From Alteromonas lipotrueiana (GTDB lineage: Bacteria > Pseudomonadota > Gammaproteobacteria > Enterobacterales > Alteromonadaceae), in contig NZ_JAESDK010000019.1 in the NCBI RefSeq assembly GCF_019249245.1, positions 34,739-98,738 of the forward strand: a stretch of DNA of 64,000 nucleotides, read 5' to 3'. The translations under genes were made by a program, and so were the position numbers. This document shows, piece by piece, positions 37,069 through 46,464 of this stretch. The notes beneath the pieces are model-generated. The model was not told the DNA's origin and did not search any database. It worked only from the letters and a program-made list of their open reading frames with translations. How positions within the stretch are numbered: the first letter of the stretch is position 1; each line of letters starts with the position of its first letter.

Positions 37069-37094
37069 AAAAAGGGGCCGATCTGGCCCCTTTT
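37069..37094 (+). terminator. intrinsic terminator after the PH-domain gene
   Basis: AAAAGGGGCC and GGCCCCTTTT pair around GATCT. The A and T runs on both sides let it act for the convergent peptidase gene too. Confidence 0.88.
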
Positions 37095-37110
37095 GTATTG
37101 TACTAAACCT

Positions 37111-37152
37111 AAAGGTACTGGTTTAAAGGTACTGGTTTGAAGGTATTGGCTT
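37111..37152. repeat. three tandem 14-base repeats
   Basis: AAAGGTACTGGTTT occurs twice in a row (37111-37124, 37125-37138), followed by the variant GAAGGTATTGGCTT (37139-37152), which runs into the stop codon of the DPP-IV gene. The repeats lie between a terminator and the gene end. Confidence 0.85.
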
Positions 37153-39361
37153 ACTTTTGCACCTGTAAGCTACGGTTGAAAAAGTTAGTAATGGTTTTAT
37201 ACAAATGAATGCCGGTTTGCTTACCGCGAATACTGTGTTTCTTACCCGGATAGTCCATGGTTTCAAACACGATAGCTTCATCCTGCAAGTGCTTGTACAA
37301 GCGCGTACTGTGAGTAAAAAGAACGTTGTCGTCAGCCATACCATGATAAATCAATAAATCCCCTTTAAGATCTTTAGCATAGGGAAATACTGAGGCGTCG
37401 GTATAGGCTTTATCATCGGTTTTTGGGTTGCCCATGTAGCGCTCGGTGTAATGAGTGTCATACAAACGCCAGTCGGTAACAGGCGCGCCTGATACACCCG
37501 CCTTGAAGTACTCTGGCGCTTTAAACATAGCCATTAGCGTCATGTAGCCGCCATAGCTGTGGCCGTGTACACCAATACGCTCGCCATCGACATACGGCAG
37601 GCTTTGCAAAAATTTAGCTCCGGCTATCTGGTCATCTACTTCAACTGCCCCCATTTTTTTGTAGATAGGATCTTCAAAACCTTTACCCCGGTAATTAGAG
37701 CCACGGTTATCTACCGTAAATACCACGTAACCCTGATTTACCCAGTATTGTAACAACAGACTGCGGTTGCCGCCCCAGCGATTGGTTACCATCTGCGCGT
37801 GTGGACCGCCATAAAGATACACAATAGCCGGGTGCTTTTTATCGGTATTTTGTGGTTTGTACAAACGATAGTGCAGGGTAGCGTTATCATCGGTTTGTAG
37901 GGTACCGAACTCAGGCTCGTTCCAGTTTTTCAGATACGGTGTTAAAGGATGTTTGTCATCCAATTTGTTTTCTTCAAGCCAGGTGATTTGTTTGCCATTA
38001 GCCTGATGCAGGCTAACCTGCGGTGGCCGGTTGGCGGTTGAAAATTGATCAACATAAATAGAAGCATCGGCCGCAAAACTTGCATTGTGATAACCATCAC
38101 GAGTGGATATACGCTCTATATTACCGCCATCAAGACCCACTGTATAAATATGACTTTCAAGGGGCGTATTTTTACGGCCACTGAAGTAAACCAGCCCTTT
38201 GTCTTCATCAATGGCTTCAATATCATCCACCACCCAATCGCCCGAGGTCAGTTGTTTTACTTGCGTGCCATCGTTGTTGAACAAATAAAGATGCTTAAAT
38301 CCATCGCGTTCTGAGGCCCAGATAAACTGCTCAGAATTGTTTAAAAAGGTTAAGTCGTCGTGCAGATTTACCCAGGTATCGCTGGTTTCTTTTACCAGCA
38401 GGTTTTGCGTTTTACTCACAATGTCGAACGCTTTTAATTCTAAAGTTTGCTGATCGCGTGTCTGCCACTGATAGGTTAAAGTCTGGCTGTCTGGCATCCA
38501 ATCAACCCGAGCCAGATAGATGTCTTTGTTGTCACCTAAATCGACCCATTGACGCTCGCCCGATTCGATGTTTTGAACCGCCAGCGAAATCTCAACATTG
38601 GGGGTGCCGGCTTTGGGGTAGCGCTGCTCAATCATTTTAATATCATCAGCGTAAATTTCAGAGCGAGTGATAATATCCACCGGGCTTTCATCTACTTTGG
38701 TAAACGCAATATGACTCTCGTCAGGCGCCCACCAATAACCGGTCATTCGGCCCATTTCTTCTTGCGCGACAAATTCAGCCATCCCCATTTTAATGGCGTC
38801 ACCGCCTTCGGTGGTTATGGCTTGTTCTTTGCCTGTTTCGATGTTTTTTACAAACAGGTTCTGGTCGCGTACAAACGAGATAAAGTTACCTTGTGGAGAA
38901 AGCCGGATGTCGGTTTCAAAGGCTTCGGTGTCAAGCAGCTGGATTACGCCTTTTTGCCCCAGCTTATGAAAATACACATCGCCACCTAAAGGAAACAACA
39001 GCGCCGAACCATCTTTAGAAAACTGATAGCTAACGATACCAGTGCCTGACAAACGCATACGCTCGCGGCGGGCTTTTTCTTCGTCAGACAACTCCGGTTC
39101 TTCAGATGCCAGCTCAGCCGAGTCAAACAACATTCGCGTTTTGCCCGACTCAATGTGGTATTCCCATAAATCCAGCTGTTCATAGTCCGACTCTTTACCT
39201 TTCAAAAAAGTCACTCGCTGTCCGTCGGGCGATACTTTAAGATTACGCGGTGCATTGCCATCTAGTGAAGGCGAGTCAAAAATTCGTTCGATAGTGAGGG
39301 TTTTCGCCGTAACGGCGTTGCTGAGCATCATAAAGGCTCCAATCATTAACGCTTTTTTCAT
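37151..39361 (-). CDS. dipeptidyl peptidase IV-type serine peptidase (S9)
   Basis: Exported peptidase that removes X-Pro or X-Ala dipeptides. The signal peptide is MKKALMIGAFMMLSNAVTA. An eight-bladed propeller (about 35-480) includes the DPP-IV double glutamate Glu201-Glu202 in FVAQEEMGRM, which binds the substrate amino end. The alpha/beta hydrolase domain has Ser602 in GHSYGGYMT, Asp678 in MADDNVLF and His709 in GKKHSIRG. At 736 residues it is full length. It works in the periplasm on peptides, in keeping with the peptide-scavenging lifestyle suggested by the Oar-like receptor. Confidence 0.93.
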   Translation of the reverse strand: MKKALMIGAFMMLSNAVTAKTLTIERIFDSPSLDGNAPRNLKVSPDGQRVTFLKGKESDYEQLDLWEYHIESGKTRMLFDSAELASEEPELSDEEKARRERMRLSGTGIVSYQFSKDGSALLFPLGGDVYFHKLGQKGVIQLLDTEAFETDIRLSPQGNFISFVRDQNLFVKNIETGKEQAITTEGGDAIKMGMAEFVAQEEMGRMTGYWWAPDESHIAFTKVDESPVDIITRSEIYADDIKMIEQRYPKAGTPNVEISLAVQNIESGERQWVDLGDNKDIYLARVDWMPDSQTLTYQWQTRDQQTLELKAFDIVSKTQNLLVKETSDTWVNLHDDLTFLNNSEQFIWASERDGFKHLYLFNNDGTQVKQLTSGDWVVDDIEAIDEDKGLVYFSGRKNTPLESHIYTVGLDGGNIERISTRDGYHNASFAADASIYVDQFSTANRPPQVSLHQANGKQITWLEENKLDDKHPLTPYLKNWNEPEFGTLQTDDNATLHYRLYKPQNTDKKHPAIVYLYGGPHAQMVTNRWGGNRSLLLQYWVNQGYVVFTVDNRGSNYRGKGFEDPIYKKMGAVEVDDQIAGAKFLQSLPYVDGERIGVHGHSYGGYMTLMAMFKAPEYFKAGVSGAPVTDWRLYDTHYTERYMGNPKTDDKAYTDASVFPYAKDLKGDLLIYHGMADDNVLFTHSTRLYKHLQDEAIVFETMDYPGKKHSIRGKQTGIHLYKTITNFFNRSLQVQK

Positions 39362-39416
39362 TATTATCTACGCTCTACGCTGTGATAGTTATCTTTAGTT
39401 AAAAGGATGACACAAG

Positions 39417-40046
39417 GTGACAGGCAATAAAACCGCTTTAGTTTTAGGCGCCACCGGGTTGGTGGGTCGGGCATTAGTACAACAACTTTTATCCGATCCA
39501 CGCTACAGCCGCATAATTTGTTTGCTAAGACGGCCAATGCCGGCTGCGGTATTTGATGATGCTGACAGAAAATTGCAACCTATAGTTATAGATTTCGCTC
39601 AGTTGCAGGATTATCAGGGTTACTTCAATGTAAATCATGTGTATTGCTGTTTAGGCACTACCTTAAAGCAAGCGGGCAGCAAGTCGGCGTTTCGCAAAGT
39701 AGATTTTGAATATATCCATATTGCGGCGCAGCTGACCCGGGCCCAACGTTGCGCCAGTTTTGTGTGGGTGTCCAGTGTTGGGGCAAACGCTAACAGTAAA
39801 AACTTTTATCTGCGTGTAAAAGGGGAATTAGAAAACGCCATTATGCGTATGCCTCAATTAAAGCATGCTACCGCAGTGCGGCCTTCGTTATTAATTGGTG
39901 CTCGAAGTAACCCACGCAAACTGGAAGATTTTGGACAGAAATTTGCCCCGCTACTTCGAAAAATATTGGTGGGTAAATTACGTAAATATCGTCCGGCGTA
40001 TGCCAAAGAGGTGGCGGCCAAAATGATTTTACAGCAGCGGTTTTAA
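39417..40046 (+). CDS. NAD(P)-binding reductase, TIP30-like
   Basis: Short Rossmann protein of the HTATIP2/TIP30-like atypical SDR group, 209 residues. The dinucleotide motif is VLGATGLVGRALV; CCLGTTLKQAGSKSAFRKVD and FVWVSSVGANANS-FYLRVKGE carry the family active-site pattern with Ser and Y-x3-K. A GTG at 39417 with AAGGA upstream is the start; an out-of-frame ATG nine bases earlier leads to an early stop. Substrate unknown. The trmN6 gene starts two bases after its stop codon, so the two share a message. Confidence 0.8.
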   Translation: MTGNKTALVLGATGLVGRALVQQLLSDPRYSRIICLLRRPMPAAVFDDADRKLQPIVIDFAQLQDYQGYFNVNHVYCCLGTTLKQAGSKSAFRKVDFEYIHIAAQLTRAQRCASFVWVSSVGANANSKNFYLRVKGELENAIMRMPQLKHATAVRPSLLIGARSNPRKLEDFGQKFAPLLRKILVGKLRKYRPAYAKEVAAKMILQQRF

Positions 40047-40048
40047 AC

Positions 40049-40789
40049 ATGGGCAAAGGTTTTCAGTGTAAACAATTTTTTGTCGGGCACGATCATTGTG
40101 CCATGAAAGTAAGTACCGACGCGTTGGTGTTGGGCAGCTGGATTTCAACAGACAATGCCAGCAAGGCGCTGGATATAGGTTGCGGCAGCGGTATATTAAG
40201 TTTAATGCTGCGCCAGCGTATGGAAAAAGCGTCTGAAATAACCGCACTGGATACAGACGCAGGTGCGGTGCGACAAACCCGACTTAACATAGCCAACAGC
40301 CCCTGGCCAAACACCGTTAACATTTTGCATTGCCCCTTAGCACGTTTTCAGGCTACTGATACGTTTAACCTTATCGTGTGCAATCCGCCGTATTTCAGCA
40401 ATGCCGGAGTAGGGCAGCATGCGCACCTCAAACAATCGGATGAGCGTCAAAATGCCCGGCACGATAATGCCTTACCCCCTATCGAACTGTTTTCATGGGT
40501 AGCACAGTATTTGTCTGAAACCGGACGTTTTTATTGTTTGTACCCGGCCAGCCGCTTAGCCGAAATAACCAACGTGGCGGCAACGGTGAATTTACATCTG
40601 TCTGCGGCTTTAAAACTGCATCATAGCGCCACAAAGTCCGCTCATGCCGTCGCCCTGAAGTTTGAGCGTGGGCAAGCTCCTGCTCAATTGCACACAGGTA
40701 TTCCAACACGCTTATTTATCCGCAACGACGATAATCAGTATACTCATGCTTATAAATCATTGTGTCATGCTTTTTATCTGAATTTTTAA
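40049..40789 (+). CDS. trmN6: tRNA1(Val) adenine-37 N6-methyltransferase
   Basis: Methylates N6 of A37 in tRNA-Val1 with S-adenosylmethionine (E. coli YfiC/TrmN6). The protein starts MGKGFQCKQFFVGHDHCAMK, the normal YfiC start, and has the SAM motif LDIGCGSGILSLML and the catalytic NPPY in IVCNPPYFSNAG, diagnostic for N6-adenine methylation. It has 246 residues. It is co-transcribed with the TIP30-like gene ahead of it. Confidence 0.92.
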   Translation: MGKGFQCKQFFVGHDHCAMKVSTDALVLGSWISTDNASKALDIGCGSGILSLMLRQRMEKASEITALDTDAGAVRQTRLNIANSPWPNTVNILHCPLARFQATDTFNLIVCNPPYFSNAGVGQHAHLKQSDERQNARHDNALPPIELFSWVAQYLSETGRFYCLYPASRLAEITNVAATVNLHLSAALKLHHSATKSAHAVALKFERGQAPAQLHTGIPTRLFIRNDDNQYTHAYKSLCHAFYLNF

Positions 40790-40865
40790 CACGTACAACA
40801 CTGAGCAATTTAGGACGCGGTTACGTATGATGCGCATTGATTAATAACTATAGTAAAGTAGAAAA

Positions 40866-41387
40866 ATGACAGACTGGATAGCAGAAGCCTTTGGTGCTGT
40901 AGCATTGGTATTTAACTTTATAGGTTATCGCCAAAACGAAGTGAACCGCTACAGAGCGCTGTCAGCCGTTGCTTTACTAAGTGTAAGTATTCACTTTTTT
41001 ATGCTCGACGCTATGGCAGCAGGCGTTGGCTGTATGATAGCAAGTGTCAGAAATATCATTGCGCTTCGTTATCGTAGCTCATTTATCTTATATTTTTTTG
41101 TGGCTTTGAATGTGGCATTTTTGCTATTGGAATGGTTTATCTTAAAGCACGGGCCATTGATTTTTATTGCTTATGCGTCGTCACTAATTTTTACAGTGGG
41201 CTCTATTGTATTGCAGGATGCGGGCAAAATAAGACGCTGGTTTGTGCTGGCTGAATTATTAGGTTTAACCTATGCCATTGCAGTGGGCAGTATTTTCGGG
41301 ACGTTGTTTAATGTCAGTAATCTCACCAGTATTTTTGTAAAAATGTACCAGGCGAATGAGTTGCCTGCATTTATTAAACGGCGCTAG
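40866..41387 (+). CDS. YgjV-like inner-membrane protein
   Basis: A 173-residue integral membrane protein with five or six hydrophobic segments, matching the Imp-YgjV family (IAEAFGAVALVFNFIGYRQN; GCMIASVRNIIALRYRS). YgjV-type proteins have no established function. It lies between trmN6 and the cellulose operon, with 76 and about 110 bases of spacing on either side, so it is probably separately transcribed. Confidence 0.82.
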   Translation: MTDWIAEAFGAVALVFNFIGYRQNEVNRYRALSAVALLSVSIHFFMLDAMAAGVGCMIASVRNIIALRYRSSFILYFFVALNVAFLLLEWFILKHGPLIFIAYASSLIFTVGSIVLQDAGKIRRWFVLAELLGLTYAIAVGSIFGTLFNVSNLTSIFVKMYQANELPAFIKRR

Positions 41388-41388
41388 C

Positions 41389-41402
41389 TATACTAAAGTA
41401 TA
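41389..41402. promoter_or_regulatory. inverted repeat upstream of the cellulose operon
   Basis: TATACTAAAGTATA has six-base arms around AA and overlaps the region just after the ygjV-like gene stop, about 100 bases before the first gene of the cellulose operon. It may be an operator; no regulator is assigned. Confidence 0.3.
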
Positions 41403-41500
41403 CCTCGCGTATCGATAAGTATAACTGTGTATTTACTAAGCAATTTAATGCTGTATCAGGCTTTCCTACAATGGTGGTCTCATTTATTGAGATACTTACC

Positions 41501-41986
41501 ATGTATTCCAAAGATATTACTGTTACCTCTGTTCACGCTACGCCCGCCAAAGTTACCCCGCTGTTTGGTCGTGAACGCGTACGTTTGCATGATGGTCAGG
41601 CCAGTGCTCATAGCTTGCAATTGCGCTGGAACAGTCGTCTGCGTAAGCTTTTGCACGCTGAGCACCGGTTACATCAAGCACAACGCTTGCGCGCCGTGGT
41701 TTACACGATTATAGTAGCTTGCATACTGATTTTAGGATTTTCACTTTACTTAGCTCCGGCCGCTGTTGCATGGGTATTTGTGTTTGAGGCAACCCTATTA
41801 ATGTCTGCTATTATTGTCTTGCCCTATACAGTATTACGCAGCAAGGAATGCCAACGCCACAGGGACACACTCTCTCGTAAATTTTACGAAAGCAATCATG
41901 AAGTTGAATATACCGATGATGCTTTAGTATTAATTAACCGCAGTACTTATACAGCCGTAACTAAGGTGTCACTAACGGAACACTGA
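41501..41986 (+). CDS. membrane protein of unknown family, first gene of the cellulose operon
   Basis: I do not recognise this protein of about 161 residues (171 if the ATG at 41471 is used; neither start has a strong Shine-Dalgarno). It has a soluble N-terminal half rich in Arg and His (SLQLRWNSRLRKLLHAEHRL), a pair of helices at about residues 62-110 (VVYTIIVACILILGFSLYLA; AWVFVFEATLLMSAIIVL) and a charged tail. It ends one base before the bcsA start, so it belongs to the cellulose operon. It does not look like BcsQ, BcsR, BcsE, BcsF or BcsG. An accessory role with the BcsA-BcsB complex is inferred from position only. Confidence 0.7.
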   Translation: MYSKDITVTSVHATPAKVTPLFGRERVRLHDGQASAHSLQLRWNSRLRKLLHAEHRLHQAQRLRAVVYTIIVACILILGFSLYLAPAAVAWVFVFEATLLMSAIIVLPYTVLRSKECQRHRDTLSRKFYESNHEVEYTDDALVLINRSTYTAVTKVSLTEH

Positions 41987-41987
41987 T

Positions 41988-44195
41988 TTGCAGAGTACGC
42001 GTTCAGGAACACGCTGGTTTCTAGGTTACAACGGCTTCTTTCTTATCTGTCTGTTGTTATTGGGCGGAGTTTTAGCTGCCCCTATGGATGCTCTGGCGCA
42101 ACTTGTTGTCGCCGGTTGTATGCTGGTGGTTATCTATTTAGCAGCGCATGAAGCGGCCACCATCAAGCGCTACCGGGTCTTTTTCAGAGTTCTGGCGGTG
42201 CTTTTAGGGCTGGCACTTACGGTTCGCTATATTTTATGGCGGGGAATATACACCCTTGAGGCCGCAGACTGGCTGTCGTTAAGTGCAGCCTGGTTGCTTT
42301 TTCTTGCTGAACTATACGCTGCGCTAACCCATATAATTAGCTGTGTGGTCAATATTTTTCCGCTAAGCCGACCCGAGCGATCACTGCAAAAATACGCCGC
42401 CGACACCCTGCCGACTGTCGATGTACTAATACCTACTTATAACGAAGACCCCGATATTTTACAGGTCACGCTGCGGGCGGCGTTGCAAATGCATTATCCG
42501 GCCAATAAGTTGCAGGTGCATTTGTTAGACGATGGCGGCACGCTGCAGAAACGCCAGCAAAAAAATACCTTTGCCCGCCATCAGGCTCAGCATCGTTGCC
42601 AGCAACTTCAGGCACTGTGTGGCTCGCTGAATGTTCGCTACCATACGCGCGAGCAAAACTTGTTTGCCAAGGCTGGCAATATCAACAGTGCCCTTGCCAA
42701 TACAACCGGCGAGCTGGTGGTGATACTGGACGCGGACCATGTCCCCACGTCTGACTTTCTTGATAAAACCGTACCCTGGCTTATTGAGCGAAAAAAGGTG
42801 TTTTTAGTGCAAACGCCACACTTTATGGCAAACCCCGATCCTGTCGAAAGAAACTACTTTTCCGCTTTCACCCGTATGCCTTCTGAAAATGACATGTTTT
42901 ACGGTACCATTCAAAAGGGACTGGACTTCTGGAATGCCTCTTTTTTCTGCGGTTCTGCGGCGGTACTGCGTCGCGCTCACCTGGATAAAGTCAATGGTTT
43001 GTCGGGTCAGTCGGTTACCGAAGATGCTGAAACCGCATACGATCTTCACGCCATGGGATATGAGTCGGTATACGTAAACCGCCCCATGGTAAGCGGGCTC
43101 GCCCCCGAAACCTTACAGGCATTTGTAACCCAAAGAATGCGCTGGGCCCAGGGCATGACTCAAATTCTTTTGCTTAAAAAGCCTTACCGCGGGGCGGGGC
43201 TGTCCTGGACACAACGGTTTGGTTACCTAAGCTCAATTTTGTTCTGGTTGTTTCCCTTTGCGCGTATCATTTTTTTACTGATGCCACTCACCTATTTAAT
43301 TTTTGGGCTGCAGATATATCATGCATCACTGTTGGAAATTGTGGCGTATACCATTCCCCATGTTATTGCGACCTATCAGCTATCTACGTTGTTGTTCGGT
43401 CGTACACGATGGCCTTTGGTGTCTGAGCTTTACGAAATATTGCAATGTACGTTTACATTAAAAGCGCTGGTCAGGGTTTTTCGAAATCCTAATGCTCCCT
43501 CATTTGTGGTTACACCCAAAGGCGAAAACCTGGTGCAACAGTATATCTCGCCTTTAGCCAATATATTTTATGGGCTGATTGTGCTGGTGGTAACCGGAAT
43601 TATCCTGGGTCTGCATAAGCTGACGACCGAACCATTAACTCAGGATTTAACCCTCGTTGTATTATTATGGAATACGTTCAACCTGTTGCTGCTATTCAGC
43701 GTGCTGAGTGTATTGATTGAGCAGCGCCAAATGCGTGAGCAGTCGCGTTTACCGGCTAATGACGATGTAACCTTTCAAGACGACGAAGGTCGAGCCTGGG
43801 TGGGAAATATGCGCGATCTATCTTTAGGTGGTGGTAAAGCCCAGATACATGCCCGTCATCAATCTTTACCTGAGCAATTGCATTTGGTGAGCTGGTCACG
43901 TTCGTTGGGGCGAAATATCAATATACCCTGCCAGATTTTATTTCATGATGCCCAAAGCGGTGTCGTACGTTTTTGTTTTTTGCGCACCAGTGATGCCGCG
44001 CGAAACGAGATTGTTGCTTATACCATGGGCGACAGCCGTCGCTGGAAAAGTTTTCAACGGCGCCGCACCCGGCCGATTCCCTATCTTTATGGGGTTCGCC
44101 ATGTATTACGGGTTAGTCTGCGCCCTGTTTTTCAACACTTTACTATGCAGCTTAAAGCGCTTTGGCAGCAGTGGAATATAACGAAGGGAAAATAA
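41988..44195 (+). CDS. bcsA: cellulose synthase catalytic subunit
   Basis: Polymerises UDP-glucose into beta-1,4-glucan and threads it through the inner membrane. Family 2 glycosyltransferase motifs are all present: Asp181-Asp182, Asp248-x-Asp250 in ILDADHV, FFCGS at 319-323, Thr344-Glu345-Asp346 and QRMRW at 382-386. The C-terminal PilZ domain has Arg583-x3-Arg587 and DLSLGG (610-615), so the enzyme should be switched on by cyclic di-GMP. The start is a TTG at 41988, one base after the preceding gene; no better in-frame ATG precedes the first helix. The length of 735 residues is on the short side of normal. Confidence 0.95.
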   Translation: MQSTRSGTRWFLGYNGFFLICLLLLGGVLAAPMDALAQLVVAGCMLVVIYLAAHEAATIKRYRVFFRVLAVLLGLALTVRYILWRGIYTLEAADWLSLSAAWLLFLAELYAALTHIISCVVNIFPLSRPERSLQKYAADTLPTVDVLIPTYNEDPDILQVTLRAALQMHYPANKLQVHLLDDGGTLQKRQQKNTFARHQAQHRCQQLQALCGSLNVRYHTREQNLFAKAGNINSALANTTGELVVILDADHVPTSDFLDKTVPWLIERKKVFLVQTPHFMANPDPVERNYFSAFTRMPSENDMFYGTIQKGLDFWNASFFCGSAAVLRRAHLDKVNGLSGQSVTEDAETAYDLHAMGYESVYVNRPMVSGLAPETLQAFVTQRMRWAQGMTQILLLKKPYRGAGLSWTQRFGYLSSILFWLFPFARIIFLLMPLTYLIFGLQIYHASLLEIVAYTIPHVIATYQLSTLLFGRTRWPLVSELYEILQCTFTLKALVRVFRNPNAPSFVVTPKGENLVQQYISPLANIFYGLIVLVVTGIILGLHKLTTEPLTQDLTLVVLLWNTFNLLLLFSVLSVLIEQRQMREQSRLPANDDVTFQDDEGRAWVGNMRDLSLGGGKAQIHARHQSLPEQLHLVSWSRSLGRNINIPCQILFHDAQSGVVRFCFLRTSDAARNEIVAYTMGDSRRWKSFQRRRTRPIPYLYGVRHVLRVSLRPVFQHFTMQLKALWQQWNITKGK

Positions 44196-44196
44196 C

Positions 44197-46464
44197 ATGC
44201 TAAACCGGGTTGGAGTTTTTTGTCTGGCAATGATGCTGTGTGCCCAGGTGCATAGTGCAAGCATTTCGCAAACAACGCTAAATCAGTATGCAGAGTCAGG
44301 CGATATTTTACGATTGGAGGGAAAACGTGATGAAGCCACTTTGTCGATCCCTCTTGCTGCAGGTCAACAAGTAAAAAAAGCCTCGGTTGAGTTAGCAGTG
44401 GTTAGCTCTGCGGCGCTGGTAAAACGTCGTTCTATTTTAAATGTGCGTTTTAATAACGCGACAATTGGCCAGATTCTATTTGACCCAGAGCGCCCGCAGC
44501 TTACCTCTACGGTAGATATACCCGCTCAGCTATGGCGTCACGGTTTTAATAGTTTAACCTTTGCCGTAAGCCAGCATTACGCAAATCAGTGTGTTGATGG
44601 CGGCGCACCTGAGCTCTGGAGCGAAATAAACTTAGGCCGCTCTAATCTGAAAGTACACAGCGAGTCAGTCGATACGCCTTTGACTTTGCAAAGCTTGTCG
44701 CACTTTTTTGGTCCTGGTATAGGGGCGCAATCCCAAGTGACCCTGATTAACACCAAAGAAGCGGCCAAAGAGGTGGTCGCAAATGCTTTACCTTTGGTGG
44801 CGCAGGCACTGGCGCTGCGCAGTCAATATGTCCCTTTACAAATACGTCATCTAACCTTGTCACCTCAGACAACCTTGCCGGTGCTTTCAAACTCGCAACA
44901 ATGGTCACCTGCGCTTACCGAACAGTATTACCAAAGCAGCTGGTATATTCCGGCGTCTGATAAACGCCAGTTGCATGTTTTGGTTGGACAAAAGCAAACC
45001 TTAGCCAAGTATTTGGGTAAAGAGATGCAGCAGAAAATAAACGGGCCATTTTTGGGCATTGAAAACACACGAGCCTTTGCTGCTGCGCAAAGTACCCGGA
45101 TACCGGCTATCCCGCGACTTATTGTGTCGGGCACAACCCCAGAAGAAGTACGTAAAGCGGCCAAAACACTCGCCCTGATGGATGATGCATTAAATCCTGA
45201 CAATACAATTACGGTGACTCAGGACACGTCTGGCCCGGCGACCACTACGGCTAATATTTTAAAGCCGGACAACACCTACACGTTTGGTCAGCTAGGCCAA
45301 AACGACATAACATTCACCGGCGAAGGACAGTTTGAGAAAACCATTTCATTACGTTTGCCTGCTGACTTTTATGTACCCGAAAGTGCCAGTGTTAAATTAG
45401 CGCTCGATTTTGCTTATGGCGCGGCGGTGGGGCCCGGCTCAATGATGAATGTTATGGTTAATGATGAGCTTGTGCACGGCCGGCCACTGGACAATATCAA
45501 TGGTCAGGCCTACCGGGGCTACCAGTTAAGTCTGCCCGCCCGTTATCTTCGGGGTGGATTAAATACCATCAATCTGGCCGTTACTATGCGTGCACCATTG
45601 ACCGGGCAGCCTTGTGACGATGTTGGAGGAAGCCATATGCTATTTCAGTTACAAAATAGTTCTTCGGTGTCACTTCCAGAAGCAGGAAGCGTGGTAAGTC
45701 AGCCCAATCTGGGCCTGTTTAAAGAAACGGCGTTTCCTTTTGCGCGCAGTAATGAAATGCATTCCAGTGGAATTTATATGACCAGCGACGTCATGACCGG
45801 CGCGGCGCTTACTTTGGTAGGTAAGTTGGCCCAGACCGCCGGAGCCATGCTGCCCAATTTATACTTATCTTATGACATTGCCCAAACATTGTCAGGAAAC
45901 GCTTTCTTGTTATCGACCCCAGACCAGTTACCGCAAGATTTGGCTCAGGGCTATAAAGCATCATTAAGCGCAACTAAACAATGGCCTTACAGAATGCAAA
46001 ACGCATTGCACAATCGTATTTACAATTTTACAGACACAGGCAGCGAGGACATATTTCAGTTAAGCGGTATTACAAAACAAAAAAGTACGCTGGGCGAGAT
46101 GGCAGTGATCAGTGCCCGTAAAAATCCCCGCTCTGAAGAAACCGGAAGTTTGTATATTTTAGCAGCCCAAACGCCCGAATTGCTCAATCAGCGTGTTGAT
46201 GATCTTATAAGCCTGAGTCTTTGGGGACAATTAGAGGGCGACTTTTTTAGCTGGCAGAACGCCTCGCAACCACTGCTTGCGATGCAGGTAGAACAACAGT
46301 TTCAGCTGGGTGAAGAAGACAATCGTTTACTTGAACTGCGGATGTGGCTTTCAAATAACCCGTGGTACTGGCTATTAGCATTGGCCGTACTGATTTTGTT
46401 ATGCACAACTATCGCGGTCGTTTTGTTGCGCAGGCGCAATCAAGCGGTTACGGAAGACTGGTAA
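44197..46464 (+). CDS. bcsB: cellulose synthase periplasmic subunit BcsB
   Basis: Periplasmic partner of BcsA that guides the nascent glucan; it has a signal peptide (MLNRVGVFCLAMMLCAQVHS) and a C-terminal membrane anchor (WYWLLALAVLILLCTTIAVV) as in BcsB. Paired carbohydrate-binding/flavodoxin-like modules are seen in GFNSLTFAVSQHYANQCVDG and its counterpart GGLNTINLAVTMRAPLTGQP. The protein has 755 residues. The gene starts two bases after bcsA, and its stop codon overlaps the bcsZ start (TAATG). Confidence 0.93.
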   Translation: MLNRVGVFCLAMMLCAQVHSASISQTTLNQYAESGDILRLEGKRDEATLSIPLAAGQQVKKASVELAVVSSAALVKRRSILNVRFNNATIGQILFDPERPQLTSTVDIPAQLWRHGFNSLTFAVSQHYANQCVDGGAPELWSEINLGRSNLKVHSESVDTPLTLQSLSHFFGPGIGAQSQVTLINTKEAAKEVVANALPLVAQALALRSQYVPLQIRHLTLSPQTTLPVLSNSQQWSPALTEQYYQSSWYIPASDKRQLHVLVGQKQTLAKYLGKEMQQKINGPFLGIENTRAFAAAQSTRIPAIPRLIVSGTTPEEVRKAAKTLALMDDALNPDNTITVTQDTSGPATTTANILKPDNTYTFGQLGQNDITFTGEGQFEKTISLRLPADFYVPESASVKLALDFAYGAAVGPGSMMNVMVNDELVHGRPLDNINGQAYRGYQLSLPARYLRGGLNTINLAVTMRAPLTGQPCDDVGGSHMLFQLQNSSSVSLPEAGSVVSQPNLGLFKETAFPFARSNEMHSSGIYMTSDVMTGAALTLVGKLAQTAGAMLPNLYLSYDIAQTLSGNAFLLSTPDQLPQDLAQGYKASLSATKQWPYRMQNALHNRIYNFTDTGSEDIFQLSGITKQKSTLGEMAVISARKNPRSEETGSLYILAAQTPELLNQRVDDLISLSLWGQLEGDFFSWQNASQPLLAMQVEQQFQLGEEDNRLLELRMWLSNNPWYWLLALAVLILLCTTIAVVLLRRRNQAVTEDW

